Below, in pieces: positions 1 to 9,183 of a stretch of DNA of 64,000 nucleotides. Below the pieces are notes generated by a model. That model saw nothing but the letters and a program-made list of their open reading frames with translations, made no database searches and was not told the origin of the DNA. The stretch lies in the NCBI GenBank assembly GCA_964437945.1, contig CAYTJF010000001.1, positions 1-64,000 on the forward strand, in the 5' to 3' direction. Position 1 is the stretch's first letter. Each line of letters begins with the position of its first letter. Origin of the DNA: Granulosicoccus sp964437945 (GTDB taxonomy: Bacteria > Pseudomonadota > Gammaproteobacteria > Granulosicoccales > Granulosicoccaceae). A program made the position numbers and the translations under genes.

Positions 1-200
1 GTTTGTCGGTGACGGGGTCGGACTAGGTGTTGGGCTCGTCGGCCGATTACTCGGATGTCCGGGACTGTTTGTCGGTGACGGAGTTGGAGTCGGGCTTGGG
101 CTCGTTGGCCTATTACTCGGATGTCCCGGGCTGTTTGTCGGTGAGGGAGTCGGGCTCGGACTTGGGCTTGGGCTCGGACTTGGGCTTGGGCTTGGTGTTG
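1..200. repeat. 66-bp in-frame tandem repeat encoding a Pro/Ser/Thr linker
   Basis: The phrase GTTTGTCGGTGA starts at 1, 67 and 133, which gives an exact 66-bp (22-codon) period with a few base substitutions between units. The last unit passes into a shorter GGGCTTGGGCTC-type repeat. The array continues beyond the left edge, so the copy number is unknown. On the minus strand it encodes NSPGHPSNRPTSP-type units. Confidence 0.85.
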
Positions 201-858
201 GCGACGGCGCAGGGGTTCCACCATAAAAATGTTCTACCTCAACATTTCTGCCGTTGATGTTAAGAACTCCTGCATCGTTTTCGTTGCGCAATGTCTGTAA
301 CCGCTGCTGGTTTAGTGGGCCTTTTTGAAACGACTCCGCAAATATCGCCCCCTCGTCGCCGGCAGAATCAGGACCACCCAGTGCGGCATCAAAGTGATGG
401 CCAAGTTCTTCAACGAATACACGTTGAAGCTTGGCAGGATCGTTCAATAGAGATGCATCGAGTAAAATTCGACCGCCGTCCTCTCCTGCGTAAGCACCTG
501 ATACGTTGTTACCAAGGGTACCTGCATTGACAAACTCAATGGACTCGGGCATCGGTATCTCACCAGAGAGAATTTTTGAAGCCAGTTGATCGATTTGTGC
601 GGCCGATGCTTTGTCTCCGAATGCCTGGTGTAAAGCACTTTTCAGATTCTCTGGATCTGACTGAGCATCATCAACAAAATCTGACGTCAGCGAGTTCAAT
701 ACATTCTGCTCATACAGCTTTGGCAAATCACTGCCCGTTTTCAGCGATCTCTCTAAACCGGTTTCACTTGCGGAGGCCGAACTGTTCTGCTTTTTATCTA
801 CTGAGCTTTGATCAGAGCCACGCTGAATGGAACGATTGATGTTGGATATTACGCTCAT
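1..858 (-). CDS. Repeat-containing surface/secreted protein with EELGHH metalloprotease-like motif (partial, 3' end off window)
   Basis: This gene enters from the left edge and starts at 858, with AAGGAA upstream of the ATG; the first 286 residues are visible. After a Ser/Gln-rich start, residues about 130-200 carry VFVEELGHHFD followed by a GDEGAIFAE segment. That pattern recurs in large bacterial proteins that often end in haemolysin-type calcium repeats and resembles a HExxH-like zinc site, but Glu replaces the first His, so peptidase activity is not assured. From about residue 220 the protein becomes a Pro/Ser/Thr linker made of a 22-residue repeat containing NSPGHPSNRPTSP. No Sec signal peptide is visible at the start. 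The C-terminal part, which would tell whether it is an adhesin or a type I secreted protein, lies outside the window. Confidence 0.75.
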   Translation of the reverse strand, partial: MSVISNINRSIQRGSDQSSVDKKQNSSASASETGLERSLKTGSDLPKLYEQNVLNSLTSDFVDDAQSDPENLKSALHQAFGDKASAAQIDQLASKILSGEIPMPESIEFVNAGTLGNNVSGAYAGEDGGRILLDASLLNDPAKLQRVFVEELGHHFDAALGGPDSAGDEGAIFAESFQKGPLNQQRLQTLRNENDAGVLNINGRNVEVEHFYGGTPAPSPTPSPSPSPSPSPSPSPTPSPTNSPGHPSNRPTSPSPTPTPSPTNSPGHPSNRPTSPTPSPTPSPTN

Positions 859-1283
859 GACAAATTCCTTTTTCGAAACTGTTTATGAATACCATCCGGT
901 TAATGCAGACGGAGCGCGTGGCAATAAGTACTGGAAGCTACTTGCCTGCAACTGGGCGTTTGAGCCAGCCAGTTACGGAACAACACACGGATAGGATCTG
1001 CTGCTTTTGAAAGTAAGTTATCAGAAATGCAGCCTGTGCATAATTAGGGGATACCCTATATCGCACTTAAATTACGCATAAGTGGATGGCAATATTTGCG
1101 TATTATGCTCTGTGCACTGGCACTGAAATCTTGCAGTTTAGGGTACTTTTTCGGCCTTTGATTAACTGCGCGGTTCAAATCTGTTGGATCTATTGGCGAC
1201 CCGACATATTTTGAGGGCTAGCAGTCCGGTGCATATTCTGCGTTTGTTATACTCATGATTCACTGAATTGGCTAACCAATAGA
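859..1283. other. Intergenic region between divergent genes
   Basis: No convincing gene was found. It must hold the promoters of the leftward repeat protein and of rightward mutAB. A short dyad TAGGG-GATA-CCCTA lies at 1045-1058. An imperfect pair, ATTACGCA and TGCGTATT, flanks the stretch around 1070-1105. TATACT at 1248-1253 could be a -10 element for mutA, but no good -35 hexamer stands 17 bases upstream. Confidence 0.4.
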
Positions 1284-2735
1284 ATGAGTGATAGGTCAAA
1301 CACCGCCTCAAATACCACCGACTTTGAACAATCTTTCCATCAATACACTCTTGAAGACTGGCAGGAGTTAGCGACTAAAAGTTTGCGTGGTGAAACGCTT
1401 GCATCCCTGTCTCGTACTTCGGCAAGTGGGCTCTGCATTGACCCGCTATACACAAATCGTCCCGAGGCTAGCAGCACTATTTCACCATCACCGCTACAGC
1501 GCTGGGATAATCGGCTGGCTGTTCTGGGAGATAACGCAGATGTACAAAACGCATCGCTACTTGCTGGCTTGCGTGGTGGCATTAGCTCTGTACAAATCCA
1601 ACTGGATTGCCCCGAACAAAAGTCGCCAGTAAACACTGATGAACTCCCATCCGTTTTGCAAGATGTGCTGCTCGATATTATCCCGATAAGCCTAATGGCA
1701 GGCAGTTGCTTCACCAGGGCGGCAGAACAAATAGAATCTATCTGGTCCACACAGAATGTCAATGCCAAAACTGCTGTCGCCTTTTTTAATGCTGACCCCA
1801 TTGGCACACTGGCGTCCAACGGCAAGCTGGCAACAAAGCTCGAAAAGTTACTGGCTGACATGAGCGAACTTGCTCAACATTCGCACAAAACATTTCCATT
1901 GGTAAAAACCGTCTGTGTTAACAGCACTTGCTATCACAATGCGGGAGCATCGCTGGAACAAGAACTCACCGCCAGCATGGCTACGGCGGCTGTTTACATG
2001 CAGTCCATGATCGATTCAGGTATGAGCGCGCAATCGGCACACGACGCTATCACCTTCCAGATTGCCTGCGATGCTGACACTCTGTCCAACGTGGTTAAAC
2101 TGCGCTCGCTAAAAGCGTTGTGGCATCACATGGCGAATCATATGGGTGTAACGCAGATCACAATGCAGTTGGTCGTTGAGACATCATTGCGTATGCAATC
2201 GCGTAACCAACCGTGGGTCAATCACCTTCGCAATGTCAGTTCAGCAGCAGCGGCCACTATGGGTGGTGCGCAAAGTATCATTGTGCATCCACACAATCGA
2301 ATCGATGACATCTTTATTGATGACGACATAGAGCTTGGCGCTCGTGTGGCCAGAAACATAGCCATAATCCTTAGCGAAGAATCTGCCATGAACTTCGTCC
2401 ACGATCCGATGGGCGGTTCATACGCCATTGAAAATCTCACCAACGCGCTTTGCCATAGCACCTGGCAAGCATTGCAGCAGCTGGAAAACGAAGGTGGTCT
2501 GATTCAAGCATTAACCAGTGGACAATGGCAAAGCCAGATAGCAGCCACTCAAAAACAGCGAGTCGCTCGTTTGCACGATGAGCAGGATGTACAGGTCGCA
2601 GTTAATCGCTATACAGTGAAAAAATCACAGCCGCATCGAAAGGCAAAGCCACCAAATCAATCCAGTCAAGAATCTGAAAATACGCTGGCGCTGCGTACGG
2701 TTCGTGATGCAGAAGAATTCGAGGTGGCATCATGA
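1284..2735 (+). CDS. mutA: Methylmalonyl-CoA mutase small (beta) subunit
   Basis: This 483-residue protein resembles the small, non-catalytic subunit of heterodimeric adenosylcobalamin-dependent methylmalonyl-CoA mutase. That enzyme interconverts (R)-methylmalonyl-CoA and succinyl-CoA in propionate and branched-chain amino-acid metabolism. The TIM-barrel half shows typical elements such as TLEDWQELATKSLRGE near the start and the VHDPMGGSYAIENLT segment around residue 375. The usual B12-binding DxHxxG motif is absent, as expected for this subunit. The C-terminus is Lys/Gln-rich and shorter than in some homologues. Its stop overlaps the mutB start by four bases (ATGA), so the two are translationally coupled. 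The ATG at 1284 has only a weak ribosome-binding site. Confidence 0.9.
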   Translation: MSDRSNTASNTTDFEQSFHQYTLEDWQELATKSLRGETLASLSRTSASGLCIDPLYTNRPEASSTISPSPLQRWDNRLAVLGDNADVQNASLLAGLRGGISSVQIQLDCPEQKSPVNTDELPSVLQDVLLDIIPISLMAGSCFTRAAEQIESIWSTQNVNAKTAVAFFNADPIGTLASNGKLATKLEKLLADMSELAQHSHKTFPLVKTVCVNSTCYHNAGASLEQELTASMATAAVYMQSMIDSGMSAQSAHDAITFQIACDADTLSNVVKLRSLKALWHHMANHMGVTQITMQLVVETSLRMQSRNQPWVNHLRNVSSAAAATMGGAQSIIVHPHNRIDDIFIDDDIELGARVARNIAIILSEESAMNFVHDPMGGSYAIENLTNALCHSTWQALQQLENEGGLIQALTSGQWQSQIAATQKQRVARLHDEQDVQVAVNRYTVKKSQPHRKAKPPNQSSQESENTLALRTVRDAEEFEVAS

Positions 2736-4882
2736 GCACTTCATTTAAATTCAACAATATTGATGCCCCTGCAGTTTATAAAATAGCGGCTGATAAAATC
2801 ACGCCAAACCCGGTTAGTACAACACCTGAAAATATATCGCTAAAACGCTTGTACGACAGCACAGATTTACAACGGGTGGGTTTCAGCGACAGTTATCCAG
2901 GCTTAGCACCCTACACGCGCGGCCCATACCCAACGATGTACACCACTAAGCCTTGGACAGTGAGACAATACGCAGGCTTCTCTACGGCACAAGAGAGCAA
3001 TGCATTTTACCGACGCAATCTTGCTGCCGGTCAAAAAGGTTTGTCCGTCGCATTCGATCTGGCCACGCACCGTGGCTACGACTCGGACCATCCGCGTGTA
3101 GCTGGTGATGTTGGTATGGCAGGTGTTGCAATTGATTCGATTCTGGATATGCAAACCTTGTTCGACGGAATTCCACTCGATAAAATGAGCGTATCGATGA
3201 CCATGAATGGCGCTGTGTTACCGGTACTGGCTTTGTATATCGTAGCCGCTGAAGAACAAGGAGTGAGTGCAGACAAACTCAGCGGGACTATTCAGAACGA
3301 TATACTCAAAGAGTTTATGGTTCGGAATACTTATATTTACCCACCAGAAGCATCGATGCGAATAGTAGCCGATATTTTCAAGTACACATCGAAGCATATG
3401 CCCTTATATAACAGCATCAGTATTTCTGGCTATCATATGCAGGAAGCCGGTGCGACCTGCGATCTTGAGCTTGCCTACACGCTGGCTGACGGTGTTGAAT
3501 ATTTGCGCACCGGCATCGCTGCAGGAATGCAAGTTGATGAGTTCGCTCCACGGCTGTCGTTCTTTTGGGCGATTGGTATGAATCACTATATGGAAATAGC
3601 TAAATTACGAGCTGCTCGCCTGCTTTGGGCGAAACTTGTAAAAGAATTCAACCCAAGTAACCCACGTTCAATGAGTTTGAGAACACACTGTCAAACCTCA
3701 GGCTGGAGCTTGACGGCCCAGGATGTCTATAACAACATCACTCGAACCTGCATTGAAGCCATGTCTGCGGTAAATGGTCACACGCAATCATTGCACACCA
3801 ATGCATTTGATGAAGCGCTGGCATTACCGTCAGACTTTTCCTCTGCAATTGCTCGCAACACGCAACTCTTTTTACAGCATGAGGCTGGAACCTGTCACAC
3901 AGCCGACCCTTGGGGTGGCAGCTATTTCATGGAAACATTGACCCGCGAATTGGCAGACAAAGCCTGGCAACACCTGCAGGAAATAGAAGCTGAAGGTGGT
4001 ATGGCAAAAGCTATTGAAGCAGGCATACCCAAGCTACGCATTGAAGAAGCAGCAGCCCGAACTCAAGCCAATATCGATTCTGGAGCGCAAATTGTGGTTG
4101 GCGTAAATCAATACCAGCTTGATATCGAACCGCCTGTGGATGTACTTCAGGTCGACAATGCAGCGGTGTTAGAACAACAAATCGAGAAACTGAATCAGTT
4201 GCGCTCAACTCGTAATGCGGCCGAGCATAAGCGCGCAATAGATGCATTGGCTGCCGCAGCTCGCGGCACACAGGAAAATTTATTGGAATTGGCCATTAAC
4301 GCAGCGCGTGCTCGCGCGACAGTCGGCGAGATCAGCGCTGCGCTTGAACAAACCTTTGGTCGCCATGTGGCAAAAATTCAGAAGATAGCTGGTGTATACA
4401 AAGAAGCGATGGGCAACCATACTGGTGTGCCTGACGTACAGACGAAAATCGATAGCTTTACCGAACAAACAGGACGGCGACCTCGTGTATTTCTGGCAAA
4501 AATGGGGCAGGACGGCCATGACCGAGGACAAAAAGTGATTGCATCCGCATTCGCAGATTTAGGTTTTGAAGTCGACATTGGCGCGCTGTTTCAAACGCCT
4601 GAGGAAGTTGCCGAACAGGCGATCACCAACGATGTACATATAATCGGAGCCAGCTCACTTGCCGCCGGTCATTTAACCATGGTTCCAGCACTACGCAAAG
4701 CGCTTCGAGATCGCGGGCGAGAAGATATTTTAATTGTCGTTGGTGGCGTTATACCCCCGCAAGACATAGATTCACTCAGAAGCTCTGGCGCTGCCGCCAT
4801 TTTTCCTCCTGGCACTGTTGTCGTCGAGGCAGCCGATGATCTGATTGATACCTTGATAGAAAAATTCAACATTAAATGTTAG
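2732..4882 (+). CDS. mutB: Methylmalonyl-CoA mutase large (catalytic) subunit
   Basis: This 716-residue protein has the normal length of the catalytic subunit. The substrate-binding barrel occupies about residues 40-560 and includes ISGYHMQEAG with Y234-H235, the active-site histidine region. The C-terminal cobalamin-binding domain carries the base-off motif D594-G-H596-D-R-G599 and later the GGVIPP segment. With MutA it converts methylmalonyl-CoA and succinyl-CoA in the cytoplasm. The G-protein chaperone MeaB and methylmalonyl-CoA epimerase, often adjacent, are not in this window, so they are presumably elsewhere. The 209-base gap after the gene contains no obvious terminator. Confidence 0.97.
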   Translation: MSTSFKFNNIDAPAVYKIAADKITPNPVSTTPENISLKRLYDSTDLQRVGFSDSYPGLAPYTRGPYPTMYTTKPWTVRQYAGFSTAQESNAFYRRNLAAGQKGLSVAFDLATHRGYDSDHPRVAGDVGMAGVAIDSILDMQTLFDGIPLDKMSVSMTMNGAVLPVLALYIVAAEEQGVSADKLSGTIQNDILKEFMVRNTYIYPPEASMRIVADIFKYTSKHMPLYNSISISGYHMQEAGATCDLELAYTLADGVEYLRTGIAAGMQVDEFAPRLSFFWAIGMNHYMEIAKLRAARLLWAKLVKEFNPSNPRSMSLRTHCQTSGWSLTAQDVYNNITRTCIEAMSAVNGHTQSLHTNAFDEALALPSDFSSAIARNTQLFLQHEAGTCHTADPWGGSYFMETLTRELADKAWQHLQEIEAEGGMAKAIEAGIPKLRIEEAAARTQANIDSGAQIVVGVNQYQLDIEPPVDVLQVDNAAVLEQQIEKLNQLRSTRNAAEHKRAIDALAAAARGTQENLLELAINAARARATVGEISAALEQTFGRHVAKIQKIAGVYKEAMGNHTGVPDVQTKIDSFTEQTGRRPRVFLAKMGQDGHDRGQKVIASAFADLGFEVDIGALFQTPEEVAEQAITNDVHIIGASSLAAGHLTMVPALRKALRDRGREDILIVVGGVIPPQDIDSLRSSGAAAIFPPGTVVVEAADDLIDTLIEKFNIKC

Positions 4883-5091
4883 CCACTTCACTATTCGCAA
4901 CCAGGACCCAATGAAGTAATTCAATACCGTCTTGTTGTCTGCCTTCTGACAACTGCTAAACAAGTAAAGCGTCGTTTTCAGCAGATATATCCATCCATAT
5001 AACCGCAGCAGTCATACTGCATAACCTATCTAAAAGCTCATACTGGCCGCTAACCTGAGTTCCAGAGAACTAAAATAGCGACTCATTTTGC

Positions 5092-7545
5092 ATGTCTAAT
5101 TCAGGCAAAAGCAACAAATCAGGCAAGGGGCCGAATCATTCGTCCGATGAGAGCACTTCAGTCTCCGATCTGTTAGCACAGATCGCTCATCTAGAACAAC
5201 AGCACGCAGCCTCGGAACAACATACCAGGCAGCTCATCGAGCTTAGTGATATGGCGGCAGATATGATGCGCCAGGACTCCCTAAATACCTTACTCCAGTT
5301 CATCGCTAATGAAATAGTGCGCCTCAGTTGCGCCAATGGTGCTTATTTGCACATGGTTCATGAGACAGAGGACTATCTGCATGTAGTGGCTGCTTGTGGT
5401 GCGCTTACAAAACAACTAATGGGCAGCACTCGTAAAAAAGGTGTTGGACTCTCTGCACTAGCATGGGAGACCGGTACTTTCCAATATACAGATAACTACA
5501 ATACCAATAAATTTCGGGTAATTGAATTTCCTGAAGCACTCAAAGCAGTTGCACTGCCTTTGAATTTCTCAGACAGAATTTCCGGTGTTGCCTTTGTCAC
5601 TGCATCAATCGCAGATGATTTGTATTCGCAAATTCCAATATTAAAAGAAGTTGCTAAAATCGCGTCTATTTCTATTTACAATACCGAACAGCTCGAAGCT
5701 CAAGCATACGAACTACAACGAATTAAAGCATTAAGTGTTCTGGGTGACACGCTATATCAGTCTACCGATTGGGAGTCCATTCTGGACAGTGTTTGCCAAC
5801 ACTTATTTGAAATTTTTGACATTGAACAGGTCACGATTTTTCAATGGTCGGAAAAAATGGAACAACTCCAGGCTTACTGCGCCAGACGTAAATTTGATGG
5901 CGTAGTGGAACAATACCAACCCATCGTTGAATGTTTAAGTGAACATAACATCAGCAATTGGTGTTTTAAAAATAATCAATTTGCCCAAATAGGCAGACAC
6001 GCGGAAGACTCAAGGGAATCATCTGAAGTACACACCTACTACCGAGAGAACAATACTGGCAGCACCATGTGTGTACCACTCAGTTATCACGACAAACCGT
6101 GGGGCGTTGCCACAATAAACAAATGCGGTTCTAAACGAAATTTCAATGAAAGCGACGCCAATGCGTTTCGCGCGATAGCAAGTCAAGTCTCAACAGCGCA
6201 GCAAAGAAACGTATTGGTTTCCAAAGTGCACCATCAAGCCCATCACGATAGCCTTACGTGTCTGCCAAATCGAAGAAGTTTCGAACAACATTTTTCCACG
6301 CTAGTCAAAGATCAGAACAACATAGAGTTTGCAATTCTTTTCTGCGACCTAGACGGATTTAAATCTGTGAATGACACCTATGGTCATGACGTCGGTGATA
6401 CGGTTCTCAGGATATGTGCAACAAGAATGGACAATTGCATCAGGCCCAGTGATTATCTGGCCAGAATGGGTGGCGACGAATTTGCCGTTATGGTTAAACT
6501 AACCGATTTTGAACACAACATTGGCATGTTGGCAAAACGCTTTCTCGTCACAATAAGCGAGCCGATACTTGCTAATGATCTTCGCATACAACTCGGCGTA
6601 AGCATTGGAATCAGTTTTTATCCAAAAGACGGAACAACCTTCTCACAATTACTAAATCATGCCGACGTTGCCATGTATCAGGCAAAACATGCAGGTAAGG
6701 GAAAAATTCTGAACTACAACAAACAAGATTCAGATGATATTCGAAAGAAAAATGAACTACGCTCGGCGCTACGAGAAGCGTTGCCTCGGAACGAATTTGA
6801 ACTTTGGTATCAACCGCAAGTCAACTGGAAAACTGAGCAGGTGTGCGGCGTAGAAGCACTAATTCGATGGAACCACCCACATCTGGGAATGGTGTCGCCA
6901 TTTGAATTCATACCAATTGCCGAAGAATCTGGCCTGATTGACAAACTCGGATTATGGATTATGGAAGAAGCGATAATGACATTGCGCTCTTGGCAACTGC
7001 CCACCGATAAACAGTTTAGTATGGGTGTTAACATTGCTCCACCTCAGTTTATCGACGAAGCATTCTCCACTAATGTTCTGGCTATTCTAAAAAAACATAA
7101 GGTTCATCCAGAGCAACTCAAAGTGGAGATCACCGAGAGTTTTATTATGAGTGATCGAGAAGGTGTTGCGGTGCAATTGAAACAACTACAAGAAAAAAGT
7201 GTTTTGGTAGCAATTGATGACTTCGGTACAGGTTACTCATCACTTAGCTACCTACAAGATTTACCCGTTGATATTCTCAAGATCGATCGCGCGTTTGTCT
7301 CTGGCCTGACACAAGAAAACTACAAAAAATCAATAGCAGCAAGCATCATAGCATTGGCCAATAGCCTCGGATTGGCAACCATAACCGAAGGTGTAGAGAA
7401 CGAGGAACAGCTACATTTTATACAACAGTTAGGTTCTGAGACTATTCAGGGCTACCACTACTCAAAGCCAGTGCCGGCGGCAGAGCTACTGGATGTAGTT
7501 AACAATATAGAACAGAAAAACAAGTTTGTTAACAAGGCTGCCTAG
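5092..7545 (+). CDS. GAF-GAF-GGDEF-EAL cyclic-di-GMP signalling protein
   Basis: This 817-residue cytoplasmic protein makes and/or degrades cyclic di-GMP. An N-terminal polar, partly coiled-coil segment (about 20-60) precedes two GAF-like sensor domains (about 60-200 and 215-375). The diguanylate cyclase domain has an intact G460-GDEF464 active site and an RPSD inhibitory site five residues upstream. The phosphodiesterase domain retains E588-A-L590 and DDFGTGYSSLSYL, so both activities are plausible. No membrane segment is seen, so the ligand is likely cytoplasmic and is unknown. The gene stands alone and converges with the next gene, their stop codons overlapping around 7542-7545. Confidence 0.95.
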   Translation: MSNSGKSNKSGKGPNHSSDESTSVSDLLAQIAHLEQQHAASEQHTRQLIELSDMAADMMRQDSLNTLLQFIANEIVRLSCANGAYLHMVHETEDYLHVVAACGALTKQLMGSTRKKGVGLSALAWETGTFQYTDNYNTNKFRVIEFPEALKAVALPLNFSDRISGVAFVTASIADDLYSQIPILKEVAKIASISIYNTEQLEAQAYELQRIKALSVLGDTLYQSTDWESILDSVCQHLFEIFDIEQVTIFQWSEKMEQLQAYCARRKFDGVVEQYQPIVECLSEHNISNWCFKNNQFAQIGRHAEDSRESSEVHTYYRENNTGSTMCVPLSYHDKPWGVATINKCGSKRNFNESDANAFRAIASQVSTAQQRNVLVSKVHHQAHHDSLTCLPNRRSFEQHFSTLVKDQNNIEFAILFCDLDGFKSVNDTYGHDVGDTVLRICATRMDNCIRPSDYLARMGGDEFAVMVKLTDFEHNIGMLAKRFLVTISEPILANDLRIQLGVSIGISFYPKDGTTFSQLLNHADVAMYQAKHAGKGKILNYNKQDSDDIRKKNELRSALREALPRNEFELWYQPQVNWKTEQVCGVEALIRWNHPHLGMVSPFEFIPIAEESGLIDKLGLWIMEEAIMTLRSWQLPTDKQFSMGVNIAPPQFIDEAFSTNVLAILKKHKVHPEQLKVEITESFIMSDREGVAVQLKQLQEKSVLVAIDDFGTGYSSLSYLQDLPVDILKIDRAFVSGLTQENYKKSIAASIIALANSLGLATITEGVENEEQLHFIQQLGSETIQGYHYSKPVPAAELLDVVNNIEQKNKFVNKAA

Positions 7546-8003
7546 CGAAATGTTGCATTCCCATACCATCGCCTGAAGTTGGCAATCTTGCCATTGAACT
7601 CTGACAATGTGAAAGCATATTGCAACCAAACGCCTTTATGCTGGGGTCGTTCAAAAATAAATCCGGCAATATACCATTGATTTTGTTTCTGCAATTCAGC
7701 CCCGGCTACCGATGCACTTACACTTGCGCTTGAACCGGCCCACACAACATCATTAGTCCAGATATAACCATTGTCGGTCAAATTTGCCATATCGAGTAAA
7801 ACTCCGGGTTGTGACATGACTTCGCGTTTAATTGTACTGCGCATCTCATCAGTAAAAATCGTATTAGCGGATGCTGGAGCAACATTTTCATCGCTATCCG
7901 ATGGGGTACTAGTTACGGAGTCGGCAAGCGATGTGGAGGTAAAAAACGCAGAATAAATCAGAATTAAAAATGACGCATAAGACAATGCCTTCATAACAGT
8001 CAA
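7542..8003 (-). CDS. Secreted hypothetical protein
   Basis: This 153-residue protein has a signal peptide (hydrophobic segment ASFLILIYSAFFTSTSLA) and a mature part of about 125 residues with several Trp and Tyr residues. I do not recognise a family. Translation may start at the fourth codon's Met (MKALS), which gives a more normal signal peptide. It is transcribed toward the GGDEF/EAL gene and shares overlapping stop codons with it. The 82 bases before the next leftward gene leave room for its own promoter. Confidence 0.6.
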   Translation of the reverse strand: MTVMKALSYASFLILIYSAFFTSTSLADSVTSTPSDSDENVAPASANTIFTDEMRSTIKREVMSQPGVLLDMANLTDNGYIWTNDVVWAGSSASVSASVAGAELQKQNQWYIAGFIFERPQHKGVWLQYAFTLSEFNGKIANFRRWYGNATFR

Positions 8004-8085
8004 TCCTCTGCTAGCCCGATAATCAGGCTAGCACAATACAGGAAATATTTTGACCATTTTTTCAGGGCTGTGATTTTACAACTGA

Positions 8086-8466
8086 TCAGTGAACTGTGGT
8101 CTGTTTCACATTTTCTTGCACCAAAACCCAGGGTGCGGCAACCAGACACCAAAAATCAGGCTCTCTCGCTGCCCAATCACGAGCATCATCGTCGCTGGCG
8201 CGCGCTACGGATTTATCGCTAAGCCAACTTTCCAGCTGCTCCTTGTTATCAGTGGCTAATACGGTACCTACCTCAACAAGGTCTCGCCCTTCCACAACTT
8301 TAATAACGACTCCGCGAGCAAAATACCGTACCAAATCACTCCACGAGATAACACCCGTTTCAAGATTCAGCTTTTCATCAACGGATAAAAACTGGTTCTC
8401 AGCGTCCTCATCTGTAACACTCTCACGACGTTTGCTACCCTTGCCATTGTCGCTCTGATCAGTCAT
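8086..8466 (-). CDS. DUF2288 family protein
   Basis: This 126-residue acidic cytoplasmic protein matches the pattern I remember for DUF2288: KLNLETGVISWSDL near residue 33, a VVEGRDLVEVG core and a C-terminal WCLVAAPWVLVQ. No biochemical role is established to my knowledge. The first 28 residues are charged and low in complexity. The upstream DUF2959 lipoprotein gene lies 25 bases away on the same strand, so co-transcription is likely. Confidence 0.8.
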   Translation of the reverse strand: MTDQSDNGKGSKRRESVTDEDAENQFLSVDEKLNLETGVISWSDLVRYFARGVVIKVVEGRDLVEVGTVLATDNKEQLESWLSDKSVARASDDDARDWAAREPDFWCLVAAPWVLVQENVKQTTVH

Positions 8467-8491
8467 TAGATTGTTTGCGCGTTACACCACA

Positions 8492-9139
8492 TTAGCTAGG
8501 CTTCATCTCGGCGATAAATTCATTTGATCTTTCAATAGAACGATTCATTTGCTCTATCAAATTATCTATATCACCCTCCAGACTCTCAAAAGTATTCTTC
8601 AACGAACCAACCGCCTGTGCATTGAGATTATGTTTCAAAAACAATACATTGTCGCGAAAGGTTTTCAGTACGGGGTCCATGCTGCGCTCGGCAGCCTGCA
8701 TGCTTTGAAGCATTTCATTGTACCGACTTTTTGTTTCACCGAGCTGCTGCTTGCTGTTGTTTCGCAGGTTTGGATCGGTGTATTCCTCTATTTCTCGTTC
8801 CCATTCGGCAAATAAATCTGTCGCAACCTGCTCAACATCATCGATCTCATCAGACACATCTTCGGCTGCATCTTTGCTGTCGTCGTACTCATCACTGAGT
8901 CGATCATAAGCTTTTTTCAAACCAGTCTCTTCAATTTGAACAACTGAGCCAAAGCGTTCCAGCGCATCTTTAAACTGCTCCTGTGCCTCTTTCTGCGCAT
9001 CACGCGCATCCTCAACATTGCCCACCAAAATATCGCGTTTGTGAATACCTATCTTCTCAAGCGCATTGTATTTTACTGTGCTGCATGAAGACAAAAACAA
9101 AAGAGCCATGCTCGCGACCACAAAATTTTTTCGAATCAT
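8492..9139 (-). CDS. DUF2959 family lipoprotein
   Basis: The start at 9139 (MIRKNFVV) is preferred because AAGG lies about nine bases upstream and it gives a clean lipoprotein signal ending in LFLSSC; an in-frame start at 9169 only adds ten residues. The mature protein is almost entirely helical and acidic, with long heptad-like stretches and the YNALEKIGIHKRDILV segment typical of DUF2959. It is predicted to be an outer- or inner-membrane-anchored periplasmic coiled-coil protein. Its function is not known. It lies 14 bases downstream of the crystallin-domain gene and upstream of the DUF2288 gene. Confidence 0.85.
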   Translation of the reverse strand: MIRKNFVVASMALLFLSSCSTVKYNALEKIGIHKRDILVGNVEDARDAQKEAQEQFKDALERFGSVVQIEETGLKKAYDRLSDEYDDSKDAAEDVSDEIDDVEQVATDLFAEWEREIEEYTDPNLRNNSKQQLGETKSRYNEMLQSMQAAERSMDPVLKTFRDNVLFLKHNLNAQAVGSLKNTFESLEGDIDNLIEQMNRSIERSNEFIAEMKPS

Positions 9140-9183
9140 GAATTTAGCCTTAAAAACCGTTAACGGCAATAAATGTAGTAGTT

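Noticed and set aside
1165..1205. GGTTCAAATCT, similar to a tRNA T-loop
   Set aside because: No acceptor, D or anticodon stems can be drawn around it.
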